Shown here: positions 31,236-38,516 of the stretch, in pieces
Layout of the letters: every line of letters begins with the position of its first letter
How positions within the stretch are numbered: position 1 is the stretch's first letter
Origin: an uncultured Campylobacter sp.
GTDB taxonomy: Bacteria > Campylobacterota > Campylobacteria > Campylobacterales > Campylobacteraceae
Direction of reading: 5' to 3'
Length of the DNA stretch: 44,796 bases
NCBI RefSeq assembly: GCF_938039205.1
Contig: NZ_CALHVM010000010.1
Coordinates: 1 to 44,796, forward strand
Made by a program: the position numbers and the translations under genes
The notes under the pieces: model-generated
The model's database searches: none
Seen by the model: only the letters and a program-made list of their open reading frames with translations
What the model was told of the DNA's origin: nothing

Positions 31236-32181
31236 TTTTGATCTCCTCTATTTCGATGTATTTTTCCTTATTATCTTCGAGCATGAGCGCGCCGGAGTTC
31301 TTCAAATTTAGATACTGTTTTTCCATATATGCGGCGTTTTCTTTTTGAAGCTTGTTGATCTCGGCGGCTTTTTCTTGTATTTTTTTCTTGCCCTCGATTC
31401 TTAGCCTATTCATCTCTTCCATATCTTGGTTTGAAAGCAGGTTTGTTCTAGTATTATCGAGAATATCTACGATGGTTTCGTTGGCGTTGATGATATTAAG
31501 CTTTTGGATCTCCACTATACTGTTTTTAAGCGTGATCATCATATTGGCCGCGTCTTTAAAGGAATTTACGCCTACCATCGTTTTTAGCTCGGCATAAAGG
31601 ATATTGCGCAATACCGGCGTAAGCTCATTGATGTTTTGAGTTAAATTCGTGGCCGCTAGTATCATCGGAGAGATTAAGCTATCAATAGTATCGAATTTTC
31701 TTTTTAGCTCGGACTTGGCTTCGGTTAAAAGTTTGTCGAGCCTTGCAATGCTAGGAACATCGTTTATTGATTTTTTTAGATCTTCGGCTTTGACTATCCA
31801 TTCGTCAAGCTGTGCTATGTCGCTTTGAAATTTCTTTTTGGTGTTCTCGAAATTTTGCAGATGCTGTATTAGCTCTTCGTGCTTATCTTCAAATTTTTCG
31901 AGCGTAGAGGTTATATAATCGGTTAAATTTTGCTGTAGCGCTACTTCATGGCCTACGTTTTTGCTTAGTTTTCCGATTAGCGGTATTTTTTCTATGACGC
32001 TTTTTACTAGCCCCTTGCTTTTGCTGATACTTTCGATTTGCTCTTGGACTTTTACGAGCATATCGCCGACTTCTTTTAGATCGACGATTTTTGAATTAGA
32101 ATAAATTTCTTTGAGAAATTTGTCAGAAGAATTGATAGCATAAAGCTCTTTACCTAGAGCGGCTATGTCGTAAGTTTCCAT
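31228..32181 (-). CDS. TelA-like coiled-coil protein
   Basis: A 317-residue, almost wholly helical protein. A long coiled coil (about 70-150) has an IPLIGKLSKNVGHEVALQQN start. A second helical bundle, around LTQNINELTPVLRNILYAELKTMVG, recalls the TelA family (PF05816), which is linked to envelope stress, tellurite and cell-wall antimicrobials. TelA proteins often sit with membrane partners, as here. The match is by pattern, not alignment. It is the first gene after the consensus promoter at 32226-32254, and AAAGGA precedes the ATG. Confidence 0.5.
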   Translation of the reverse strand: METYDIAALGKELYAINSSDKFLKEIYSNSKIVDLKEVGDMLVKVQEQIESISKSKGLVKSVIEKIPLIGKLSKNVGHEVALQQNLTDYITSTLEKFEDKHEELIQHLQNFENTKKKFQSDIAQLDEWIVKAEDLKKSINDVPSIARLDKLLTEAKSELKRKFDTIDSLISPMILAATNLTQNINELTPVLRNILYAELKTMVGVNSFKDAANMMITLKNSIVEIQKLNIINANETIVDILDNTRTNLLSNQDMEEMNRLRIEGKKKIQEKAAEINKLQKENAAYMEKQYLNLKNSGALMLEDNKEKYIEIEEIKNA

Positions 32182-32200
32182 GTTTTTCCTTTCATTTCTT

Positions 32201-32275
32201 AGTAATTTTACTAAGTTATTGCGTAATTATACAGTAAAATTACTATAATGTCAAGGAAAAATAAGTAATATTACT
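32201..32275 (-). promoter_or_regulatory. Consensus promoter with a three-site operator array
   Basis: On the minus strand -35 TTGACA (32254-32249) and -10 TATAAT (32231-32226) are 17 bp apart, a perfect sigma70 promoter for the TelA-like operon. Three copies of AGTAA-NN-TTACT lie at 32201-32212, 32233-32244 (inside the -35/-10 spacer) and 32264-32275, separated by 32 and 31 bp, about three turns. Such a layout strongly suggests a dimeric repressor with cooperative binding. Confidence 0.8.
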
Positions 32276-32288
32276 GTATATTTGTAAA

Positions 32289-32338
32289 TATACAAAATTT
32301 TGTATAATACTTGTGTTTTACATATTTTATGCTATAAT
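32289..32338 (+). promoter_or_regulatory. Promoter and palindrome upstream of the 32365 regulator
   Basis: TATACAAAATTTTGTATA (32289-32306) is a perfect 18-bp palindrome. Next come -35 TTGTGT (32311-32316) and -10 TATAAT (32333-32338), 16 bp apart, on the plus strand. The start at 32365 follows, with AAAAAGGGAG upstream. This palindrome differs from the AGTAA-NN-TTACT sites, so a second binding protein, or autoregulation, is possible. Confidence 0.6.
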
Positions 32339-32364
32339 ATCACAATTTCTAAAAAGGGAGAAAA

Positions 32365-33291
32365 ATGTTACTGCATCAAAAAGTATGCGAAACTATCGGC
32401 ATAACTAGGTTAGAGTTAGCTGAAAAGCTCGGTATCTCAAAATCTACGATCGACAGCTGGAGTGACCCTTCCAGGATGTCTCAAACGACAAAGTTGGCTC
32501 TCGAGCTCATGCTTGAAAATCACTCTAAGTCTGAGCTGATCTCAAAATTTAATGAGGTTTTTTCTAAACTGAAAGAGTTTGATCAATCTAATTATGGAGT
32601 TGCGAGCGAGGAACAAGATGATTGGCGAGATCTAATATCTAGGATGAAATATGTCTTGCAAGAATACGGGTTAAACGTCGTGGAAGCTAGTAAGCGCTTG
32701 GGTGAAGCCAGTTTTGATTATCTGGATAGGGTGTTAAAATTAAAAAATGTTCCTAGCTTTGATTTTTTAGAAAAATTCTCAAACGGTTTTCAAATTTCAA
32801 ATGATTGGCTTGTAAATGGTAAAGACCACCCATTCGGTTTAAAATTTATAAAATCGAATACACTTAAGTCCCTTGATGAGGATTTTTACGATTTTAACAA
32901 AATATACATAATTCATTGTAACGATAATAAAGTACATACGAAAATAATAGTAGAAGATAAAACCGGGAAATTTGATTTTTTTCGAACTGATTTTTGTATA
33001 GGCGAGGATTTCTTTATGGAAAACACCGAATGCAGAGATCTTTTTGAGCTATATGAATTTTATATGAAACATAAAAATTATATTGCGCTTGTATCTTTAA
33101 AAAGAGATGAATATGATAAGCTAGCCTCAAGGAATTTTTATGCTAAAAATATTTTAGAAAAGGGCGACTATTCTTATATGTTGTATGACTTGTTTGATTT
33201 AGATTATTTTCACAAGGAAATATATGGCGATTTCTTTGTTAGGTGCACGGATATTATAAAAAGCCTAAAAGAAATTAAGGGTAAAAAATAG
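32365..33291 (+). CDS. HTH transcriptional regulator with two DNA-binding-like regions
   Basis: A 308-residue protein. Residues 1-55 form an HTH (KVCETIGITRLELAEKLGISKSTIDSW) related to the small HTH protein at 29698. A second segment (about 90-155, LRVVEASKRLGE-like, ending NDWLVNGKDHPF) looks like a second HTH of the phage CI/Bacteriophage_CI_repr type. The remaining 150 residues are unrecognised and lack S24 catalytic residues. It is transcribed divergently from the TelA-like operon and probably binds the operator array between them. Confidence 0.7.
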   Translation: MLLHQKVCETIGITRLELAEKLGISKSTIDSWSDPSRMSQTTKLALELMLENHSKSELISKFNEVFSKLKEFDQSNYGVASEEQDDWRDLISRMKYVLQEYGLNVVEASKRLGEASFDYLDRVLKLKNVPSFDFLEKFSNGFQISNDWLVNGKDHPFGLKFIKSNTLKSLDEDFYDFNKIYIIHCNDNKVHTKIIVEDKTGKFDFFRTDFCIGEDFFMENTECRDLFELYEFYMKHKNYIALVSLKRDEYDKLASRNFYAKNILEKGDYSYMLYDLFDLDYFHKEIYGDFFVRCTDIIKSLKEIKGKK

Positions 33292-33310
33292 CTTATAACA
33301 ATTTTTTATG

Positions 33311-33335
33311 GCAGCCGGTGTAAGAACCCGGCTGC
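33311..33335. other. Isolated hairpin after the regulator gene
   Basis: GCAGCCGG (33311-33318) and CCGGCTGC (33328-33335) form an 8-bp GC-rich stem with a 9-nt loop, 20 nt after the regulator stop and before the acetyltransferase gene. No T-run follows on either strand, so it is not a typical rho-independent terminator; it may stabilise or process the transcript. Confidence 0.5.
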
Positions 33336-33370
33336 AAAATATAATCTTATGAAATATTAAAAAGGAGTTT

Positions 33371-33946
33371 ATGGTGTTTGGAATTTTTAAAAAAATATTT
33401 TCTAGAAAAAACAGCAAACCTAAATTTTGTAAAAATATACATCAGAAAACACTTGGGTATAGATATGCAGATGTTGATGATTTTGATTTTATATCCAAGT
33501 GCATAAAAGCAGGTGCTCAGGAGCATCATTTTAAGTTTATGTCAAAAGAAGAAATAAGTAAAATGATCGAAACAGGTAAAAATATGCCAAATAGTGTTTT
33601 AAGAATACTTAAATTTAATGATGCGGATGTAGGCTTTTTGTATGCTGGATATAATATTATGACATCAGATAAAAAAAGAAAAAAGATACTTAAAGGTTAT
33701 GAGATTAATTTATTATATATTGCGGATGACTATAGGAAAAGGGGTATAGCGGCTAAAGCTATACTTGAGCTCGAACAAGAATTCAAGGAATTCGAGGTTA
33801 ATGAGTTATATGTTAGGTGCGAAAAAACTCATTCTAAAGATGCAATAGCGCTATTTAAGAGACTAGGCTATACTGATTTTGGTATATATAATTACGAAAA
33901 AGGAAAATTATATTATAATATTTATAAGAAAAGCTTAACTATATAA
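33371..33946 (+). CDS. GNAT-family N-acetyltransferase
   Basis: A 191-residue protein with a basic N terminus. The GNAT core contains NLLYIADDYRKRGIAAKAIL, which carries the acetyl-CoA-binding R/Q-x-x-G-x-G/A loop (RKRGIA). Later come ELYVRCEKTHSKDAIALFKRLGY and DFGIY, both family-typical. The substrate is unknown. It starts at 33371 with AAAGGAG upstream, is AT-rich relative to the backbone, and ends before a strong terminator. Such cargo acetyltransferases can be toxins of toxin-antitoxin pairs, resistance enzymes or housekeeping; no antitoxin is adjacent. Confidence 0.78.
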   Translation: MVFGIFKKIFSRKNSKPKFCKNIHQKTLGYRYADVDDFDFISKCIKAGAQEHHFKFMSKEEISKMIETGKNMPNSVLRILKFNDADVGFLYAGYNIMTSDKKRKKILKGYEINLLYIADDYRKRGIAAKAILELEQEFKEFEVNELYVRCEKTHSKDAIALFKRLGYTDFGIYNYEKGKLYYNIYKKSLTI

Positions 33947-33948
33947 AA

Positions 33949-33975
33949 AGCGGTCAAGGCACAGCGCCGACCGCT
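33949..33975. terminator. Terminator after the acetyltransferase gene
   Basis: AGCGGTC (33949-33955) pairs with GACCGCT (33969-33975), with inner GGC/GCC pairs. The stem lies between the convergent acetyltransferase and Abi genes. A moderately T-rich stretch follows on the plus strand. Confidence 0.65.
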
Positions 33976-34030
33976 AAAACCATTTTCAGATTTTTATCCT
34001 TGCAACCATTCTACCAAATAAAATTTAATA

Positions 34031-34945
34031 CTAGCTTAATATAGCCCTTGTCGCCTCTTTAATAAATTTGTATCTTTCCTTGATAAGGGCTTCATTGTTA
34101 AAATATGCACATTTCTCTTCGCACTTGCTAAAAAAATTAAAAATATTCTGTTTAGAGATATCTTTTATGCCCGTTTTGGGGCAAATTTTATTGAAAGTTA
34201 ATATTAAACATAAAAAATCATGTATCATAGGTATTCTAAGTATATTGTGTTTGCGAGATAAAAGCTTTTTTTCTCGTAATGTTTGCTTGAGAGAAGGTGA
34301 TATATCGAAAACGTTTTTACCTAGTGGAAACATTGTTAAAGTATGCAAAATACAACTATTGTGTGCTGCAATATTTCTTAAACTCTTTATGGCATACAGA
34401 TCAAAATCACTAACAAAATTTGGCATATTGAAATTTTCAGTATAAAATTTATAAAATTGGATAAGTTCGGAAAAAGTTAGGATTTCAACAAAAACCCAAA
34501 CTGGTAAGTCATTATGATATTTATCTAAAAGATCTTTTGAATAAAAACTAAAAATACCTTCATTATAATTTTTTAAAGTTTTTGGAATAAATTTTTCTCG
34601 CATGAATTTATTAACAGGTTCGTATCCATCATCATCAGAATTTTCACTGCATTGATAGCATATAGTGGTTTTAACCAAATGTTCGCATAATAGAGATAGT
34701 TCTAAAGTCAAGTCCCTAAAAAGCGTATCTAGGATCGTGAATTTTCTAAGATATCTAAAATCTAGATCTATATATTTGTTGTTATATTTTCTATAATTTT
34801 TTGCAAATGCCTTTACTTTGAAGTAATAGTTATTTGTTGTTAAAAAATCTTTCGCTTCTTTCTCCGAATATAGTTTAAAGTTTATATTTTGATTTTTCAT
34901 ATGTTCAATTTGTTTGTCAATAGTATATTTTTCTTTATGTTGCAT
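34031..34945 (-). CDS. Abi_2/AbiD-F-type HEPN protein
   Basis: A 304-residue protein of the Abi_2 type. Its N terminus (TIDKQIEHMKNQNINF) has the usual family start with a YYFKVKAFAKNYRK-type continuation. The HEPN RNase motif R-x4-H is present as RNIAAH (R190, H195). Family knowledge: these are phage abortive-infection proteins acting as RNA-cleaving toxins or Cas13b-like HEPN relatives. It has its own upstream palindrome. Low GC suggests recent acquisition. The 519-bp gap to its right is described in the palindrome and small-RNA entries. Confidence 0.8.
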   Translation of the reverse strand: MQHKEKYTIDKQIEHMKNQNINFKLYSEKEAKDFLTTNNYYFKVKAFAKNYRKYNNKYIDLDFRYLRKFTILDTLFRDLTLELSLLCEHLVKTTICYQCSENSDDDGYEPVNKFMREKFIPKTLKNYNEGIFSFYSKDLLDKYHNDLPVWVFVEILTFSELIQFYKFYTENFNMPNFVSDFDLYAIKSLRNIAAHNSCILHTLTMFPLGKNVFDISPSLKQTLREKKLLSRKHNILRIPMIHDFLCLILTFNKICPKTGIKDISKQNIFNFFSKCEEKCAYFNNEALIKERYKFIKEATRAILS

Positions 34946-35007
34946 AAAAATCCTTTTTATTTTTGTTTATTCTGTTAATTTCTAGTTTCTAATCAAAAGT
35001 TTCTAAG

Positions 35008-35034
35008 TAGTATTATTTACTATAAATAATACTA
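35008..35034. promoter_or_regulatory. Palindromic operator upstream of the Abi gene
   Basis: TAGTATTATTTA (35008-35019) and TAAATAATACTA (35023-35034) are perfect 12-bp arms around CTA, about 65 bp before the Abi_2 start at 34945. A repressor site controlling a potentially toxic gene is the likely reading. Confidence 0.55.
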
Positions 35035-35362
35035 TAGTAGTATACATTATGCTAAAATATAATACATTAATCTTTGTAACTTTAGAATTTTATACTTTTA
35101 TTATCACCGTAATTTACTTAATATTGACTTAAAAGTTATGCTATAGTGTTTTATTCAAAAATGTATCGCAATGAAAATTGCACTTTTCAATACAAAAGCA
35201 TCAAAACCTCCTTTTTACCGATGATCCGTAAAAGGTAAAACCATTATTTTAAGTTTTAGAAGCTTAAATGGGCAAAATTTGTTTAAGTTTTGGTATAAAA
35301 TTTTGCTTTTTGGTGAGTTTTCTTAAAATGCGAGGATCTAGCAAAAAACGATAAGATTAATA

Positions 35363-35467
35363 TTGAAAATTAATAACTAGTTAAGCTACTATTAGGTAGA
35401 ATTCAGCATACTTCGAGGGGCGGACATGACGCCCGGTGCAGGATAAAATTTATCCTGCATTTTTTTA
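35363..35467 (+). ncRNA. Candidate small RNA with its own promoter and terminator
   Basis: On the plus strand -35 TTGAAA (35363-35368), an 18-bp spacer and -10 TACTAT (35387-35392) predict a start near 35399. About 65 nt later come a hairpin, GGGCG-N7-CGCCC (35418-35434), and a second stem with a T-run (35437-35467). No significant protein is encoded between. The unit is a compact small-RNA gene in an otherwise empty 519-bp region between two HEPN genes. The rest of that region (35040-35360) is AT-rich with a weak stem near 35209-35235 and no visible gene. Confidence 0.5.
35437..35467 (+). terminator. Rho-independent terminator built on a nic-like palindrome
   Basis: TGCAGGATAAA (35437-35447) and TTTATCCTGCA (35449-35459) form a near-perfect stem followed by TTTTTT on the plus strand. 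Both arms contain TATCCTGC, the same core as the predicted nic site at 36560-36567. Termination is the simplest explanation. Confidence 0.75.
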
Positions 35468-36139
35468 TTCTTTACAAATTTCAATAAAAACGCTTTTTAA
35501 AAATATCTCGATCTTGTCCGGCATGATCCCTATATTGGTTTCATGCAGCCTATGCGTTATTCTAGGAAAGTTATCGTTATTATTTTTACTGCGTCTTGTC
35601 TTTAAGAGATTTTCCCAGTGATAGCTTCTGTTTCTTATTGTTAGAAGAAGCGAAAGGATTATTTCAGATTTTTCATAGTTCGTGAAGTTGTTTTTATTGT
35701 TGTTATAAAAGTAAAAATTTCTATTACTAGTTGCAAAATCTTTAAAATTAAATTTGCTCAAGTCACTAAATATTTTTTGTTCTAAAAAGTTATCCTTGGC
35801 CAGATGTATTATCTTACCTAGGCTGAAATTTGATAAATATTGTTCATGGGTGAGCGTTGTCCCTCGTTTTAATCTACTACTTATATTGTCTCTTTCGGAT
35901 ACGATCCCCTCATCGCTAGAATTTGCTATCCAATCTGTGCCGTATTTTTGAGTGATATAAAAATCAACAATATTCCTTATAGATATTTCTATCATCGCTA
36001 TATCGGGCGTAAGCTTTGAAATAAGCTCAAGATTCTTAGAATGCTCTTCTACGCTATTATTATACGACTCTAGCCTTTTTGCCGATATCAGGTTTTCTAT
36101 GTTTTTTACAAAATGGTTCAATGGCGCTCTCTTTAACAA
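35465..36139 (-). CDS. HEPN/Abi-like protein
   Basis: A 224-residue protein. The C-terminal LTIRNRSYHWENLL has an R-x4-H HEPN signature (R169, H174), with an N-terminal region (PDIAMIEISIRNIVDFYI) typical of Abi-type proteins that some databases mislabel as CAAX proteases. It probably acts as an RNase in phage defence. It lies 7 nt before the small gene at 36147 in the transcription sense, so it follows that mobilization-type gene in one operon. This is unusual for defence cargo. Confidence 0.65.
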   Translation of the reverse strand: MLKRAPLNHFVKNIENLISAKRLESYNNSVEEHSKNLELISKLTPDIAMIEISIRNIVDFYITQKYGTDWIANSSDEGIVSERDNISSRLKRGTTLTHEQYLSNFSLGKIIHLAKDNFLEQKIFSDLSKFNFKDFATSNRNFYFYNNNKNNFTNYEKSEIILSLLLTIRNRSYHWENLLKTRRSKNNNDNFPRITHRLHETNIGIMPDKIEIFLKSVFIEICKE

Positions 36140-36146
36140 TTCTGAA

Positions 36147-36407
36147 TTATTTTATATCAAGAATACTTTTTATTGTCTCAATGATCTCATTTTCTTTATG
36201 TTTCTCTAGCAGCTCTAGCAGCTCGGTAAGTAGCTGATCGTTTTTGCCTATGGCCTGAGCCAGTAAAGCCCCCATTCTATCAATATTCTTTTTACTTTGA
36301 TTCTTCTTCCTGTCTTTTAGCTTATTGATTTTTTCTTGTAAAATTTTGATATTTTCATCAATATCTACCGCCTTACGCTTTTTGGTACTATTATTGTTTT
36401 CAGTCAT
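36147..36407 (-). CDS. Small coiled-coil protein beside oriT (TraD/MobC-like)
   Basis: An 86-residue basic protein. KILQEKINKLKDRKKNQSKKNIDRMGALLAQAIG resembles small relaxosome accessory proteins of the TraD/MobC type, which have a coiled coil followed by a basic GxLxxxA segment. It is transcribed away from oriT, opposite to the relaxase operon, with AAAGGAG before the ATG. The family call is tentative, but the location at oriT supports a role in DNA transfer. Confidence 0.55.
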   Translation of the reverse strand: MTENNNSTKKRKAVDIDENIKILQEKINKLKDRKKNQSKKNIDRMGALLAQAIGKNDQLLTELLELLEKHKENEIIETIKSILDIK

Positions 36408-36559
36408 AACGACTCCTTTATAGATATTAGATAATGTATATGAGATTATACTTCAATGTTCTAAAATTTGCAATAATATACAAGTCTATACTCAATGAAA
36501 TTTTATCACAGTCTCAGAAAATATTGCTATAATCACATCAATAAGATATTTGTTTTAAT

Positions 36560-36612
36560 GCAGGATAGCATTTTACGCCTAAAAAATATATATTTTTATC
36601 GACGTAAAATGC
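36560..36612 (-). other. oriT: Origin of transfer (oriT) with nic core
   Basis: Read on the minus strand: GCATTTTACG (36612-36603), a 25-base spacer, CGTAAAATGC (36577-36568), then directly TATCCTGC (36567-36560). The perfect 10-bp inverted repeat abutting TATCCTG^C is the layout of MOBP oriT regions such as RP4 and Ti, where the relaxase cuts after the G. The predicted nick is between 36561 and 36560. It lies in the 238-bp divergent gap between the accessory and relaxase operons. Confidence 0.85.
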
Positions 36613-36645
36613 AAATTCTCTGCGAGGCTCACAAGGAAGTAAACA

Positions 36646-37206
36646 ATGAACGATAAAAAAATGACCTTAGACCATCGCCGAACTAGAGTCGCAAAACTTA
36701 TAAAGATAGATGAAGATGCCTATACTTTTTTAGAAAAAATTAAAAAAGATAACAAGGTGTCTATGAACGAGATAATAAATCAGATCATAATTTCTTTTAT
36801 GGAAAAAAATGACATAGAACAAGTAAGCGAACATAGTCCGGTATTTTCAAGAGAGATCAGAATAAATTTGACTGAAGAAGAATATTCATTTTTGCAAAAT
36901 AGCGCAAAGTCTCACGGCTTTACCTCTGTAACAAAAGAGACTAGATGGAGGATAAAAAATACTATATATAATGATAAATTTTATAACAATATCGAGATGA
37001 AAGAACTAGCCTCTGCTTTAGCGGATATTAATAAACTAGGTAGAAACATCAACTCTTTAGTAGCTATATTGAAAGAGAGACTAGGAGTAAAATTTAATAT
37101 AGATTTAGAAAAAATGTTGGATGTTCTAAATGATATAAATTTACAAATCAAAAAGGTGAACGGCATAATCACCGAGTATAAAACTCGCCTGGATAGGAGA
37201 GTGTAA
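36646..37206 (+). CDS. mobC: MobC-like relaxosome accessory protein
   Basis: A 186-residue protein. The N-terminal part (LIKIDEDAYTFLEKIKKDNKVSMNEIINQIIISF) looks like a ribbon-helix-helix DNA-binding domain. A second similar stretch follows (REIRINLTEEEYSFLQNSA). The C-terminal segment LASALADINKLGRNINSLVAIL matches the MobC motif (N-x-N with a helical flank). It should bind oriT next to nic and help the relaxase open the strands. It ends directly before the relaxase gene (37206/37207). Confidence 0.75.
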   Translation: MNDKKMTLDHRRTRVAKLIKIDEDAYTFLEKIKKDNKVSMNEIINQIIISFMEKNDIEQVSEHSPVFSREIRINLTEEEYSFLQNSAKSHGFTSVTKETRWRIKNTIYNDKFYNNIEMKELASALADINKLGRNINSLVAILKERLGVKFNIDLEKMLDVLNDINLQIKKVNGIITEYKTRLDRRV

Positions 37207-38388
37207 ATGCCAAAAGTTAAGATTAGCAAAGAAGGTGAGTGGTTTGCCAAGAAAGTATTCATTCAAACAAGCCAAAAACAAAATAGCTCAGGCGCATATA
37301 GATTAAAAAGCGCCAAAAGATCTTATGTGCCATCGACGCGGAAAAATACGGAAGTTGTCGTAAAAATAACCGGATCTTCTACAAATTTTGAAAAATTAAA
37401 AGCTCATCTGAAATATATATCTAGGAATGGAAATCTTGAAGTGGAATCAAGCGACGAAGAGATTTTTTCAGGTAAAGATAAATTAAAAGATATGGGCGAA
37501 AGCTTTAATAGCTTTATCCAAATTCCAAAGACGTCCGAAATAAAGTCCTTATCTTTAAAGGAAAAGAGAGAAACTTTAAATTTGGTGTTTTCTATGAAGG
37601 ATCACAAGCTTGCTCCCGGTGCTAAAATCAAAAAGGCCGCAATTCAGGTCATCAAGAAAAAATACCCGGACAACTATTTTGTTATAGCCGTCCATAACGA
37701 TACGGACAACCCGCATTGCCACGTGTGTTTAAAAATGAGTAATAACTTTGGAGAGAGGATCAACCCAAATAAAAAAGACTTAGCCGATCTACGAAAAAGC
37801 TTTGCGCTCGAGTTAAATAACCTGGGTATAGAGGCCACGGCTACCATTAAACGAAAGATAGGAGAGCGCGAGACAAAACCCCACTATTATGAAGTAGTAT
37901 CTTTTGGCCAGGCCAATTACAAATTTGATGAAAACGGCGAAAAAAGCTATTACGTCCAATACAAAACCGGCTCCGGAAAGCTGGTAAATATCTGGAGTAA
38001 GGATCTACAAAGAGTTATCAAAGAAAATAATATCCATACGGGGGAATTCGTCAGGTTTGTGATCACTGGCGAAGAAGAGGTAAAGGTCAAATTTAGAAAA
38101 AGAGTTAAGAGGACGAACGAGCTTGGCCAAAGCGTGTATGATCAAATAGTGGTGGAAAAGACGGCCTTTAAAAAGAAATGGGACGCTTCTATCCTAGATC
38201 GCGCGGAAAAGAAACTCGAGCCCTTAGTCAAATTTAGCAAATCGCAATTTAAAACCATAGACGGCAGCGCGGCACATAGGTTAAAAAGTTCGACTGATGT
38301 AAATATTGCTCCGACGTTGCAGCAAAGTAGATCGGGTAAGGGGTACTCGAGGGACGATAGAGACAAAAAAGAAAGAGGCGAAATCTAG
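37207..38388 (+). CDS. MOBP-type relaxase
   Basis: A 393-residue relaxase/mobilization nuclease. The metal-binding histidine motif is HNDTDNPHCH (H163, H170, H172), and an earlier KAHLKYISRNG resembles motif I of VirD2-type relaxases. After the nuclease domain (to about residue 215) the C-terminal half is basic and Lys-rich, with no helicase or primase. It would nick oriT at 36560/36561, stay bound to the 5' end and be passed to VirD4. It is co-transcribed with the MobC-like gene with no gap. Confidence 0.88.
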   Translation: MPKVKISKEGEWFAKKVFIQTSQKQNSSGAYRLKSAKRSYVPSTRKNTEVVVKITGSSTNFEKLKAHLKYISRNGNLEVESSDEEIFSGKDKLKDMGESFNSFIQIPKTSEIKSLSLKEKRETLNLVFSMKDHKLAPGAKIKKAAIQVIKKKYPDNYFVIAVHNDTDNPHCHVCLKMSNNFGERINPNKKDLADLRKSFALELNNLGIEATATIKRKIGERETKPHYYEVVSFGQANYKFDENGEKSYYVQYKTGSGKLVNIWSKDLQRVIKENNIHTGEFVRFVITGEEEVKVKFRKRVKRTNELGQSVYDQIVVEKTAFKKKWDASILDRAEKKLEPLVKFSKSQFKTIDGSAAHRLKSSTDVNIAPTLQQSRSGKGYSRDDRDKKERGEI

Positions 38389-38400
38389 ACTTTAGTATTA

Positions 38401-38496
38401 TAAAATACGGTATTTTAATATAATTAAGAATATTGCAAGATATTTTATTTTAGAATACATCAATTTACTTTAGAATATGTTAAAGTAAAATATCTT
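38401..38496. promoter_or_regulatory. Nested inverted repeats upstream of parA (parS/operator candidate)
   Basis: Three inverted repeats fill this AT-rich gap: TAAAATAC-G-GTATTTTA (38401-38417); AAGATATTTTA (38437-38447) with TAAAATATCTT (38486-38496); and, nested inside, TTTACTTTA (38464-38472) with TAAAGTAAA (38481-38489). Partition operons commonly carry the centromere and the autoregulatory operator here, bound by the RHH partner. Confidence 0.65.
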
Positions 38497-38516
38497 ATGA
38501 TTTATAAGGACAAAAA

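Noticed and set aside
33311..33335. Classic rho-independent terminator after the regulator
   Set aside because: The stem is good, but no T-run follows on either strand.
35427..35447. Plus-strand six-codon frame (MTPGAG) inside the candidate small RNA
   Set aside because: It ends inside the terminator stem, and GAGGGGCGGA upstream is better explained as part of the first hairpin. Too short to claim.
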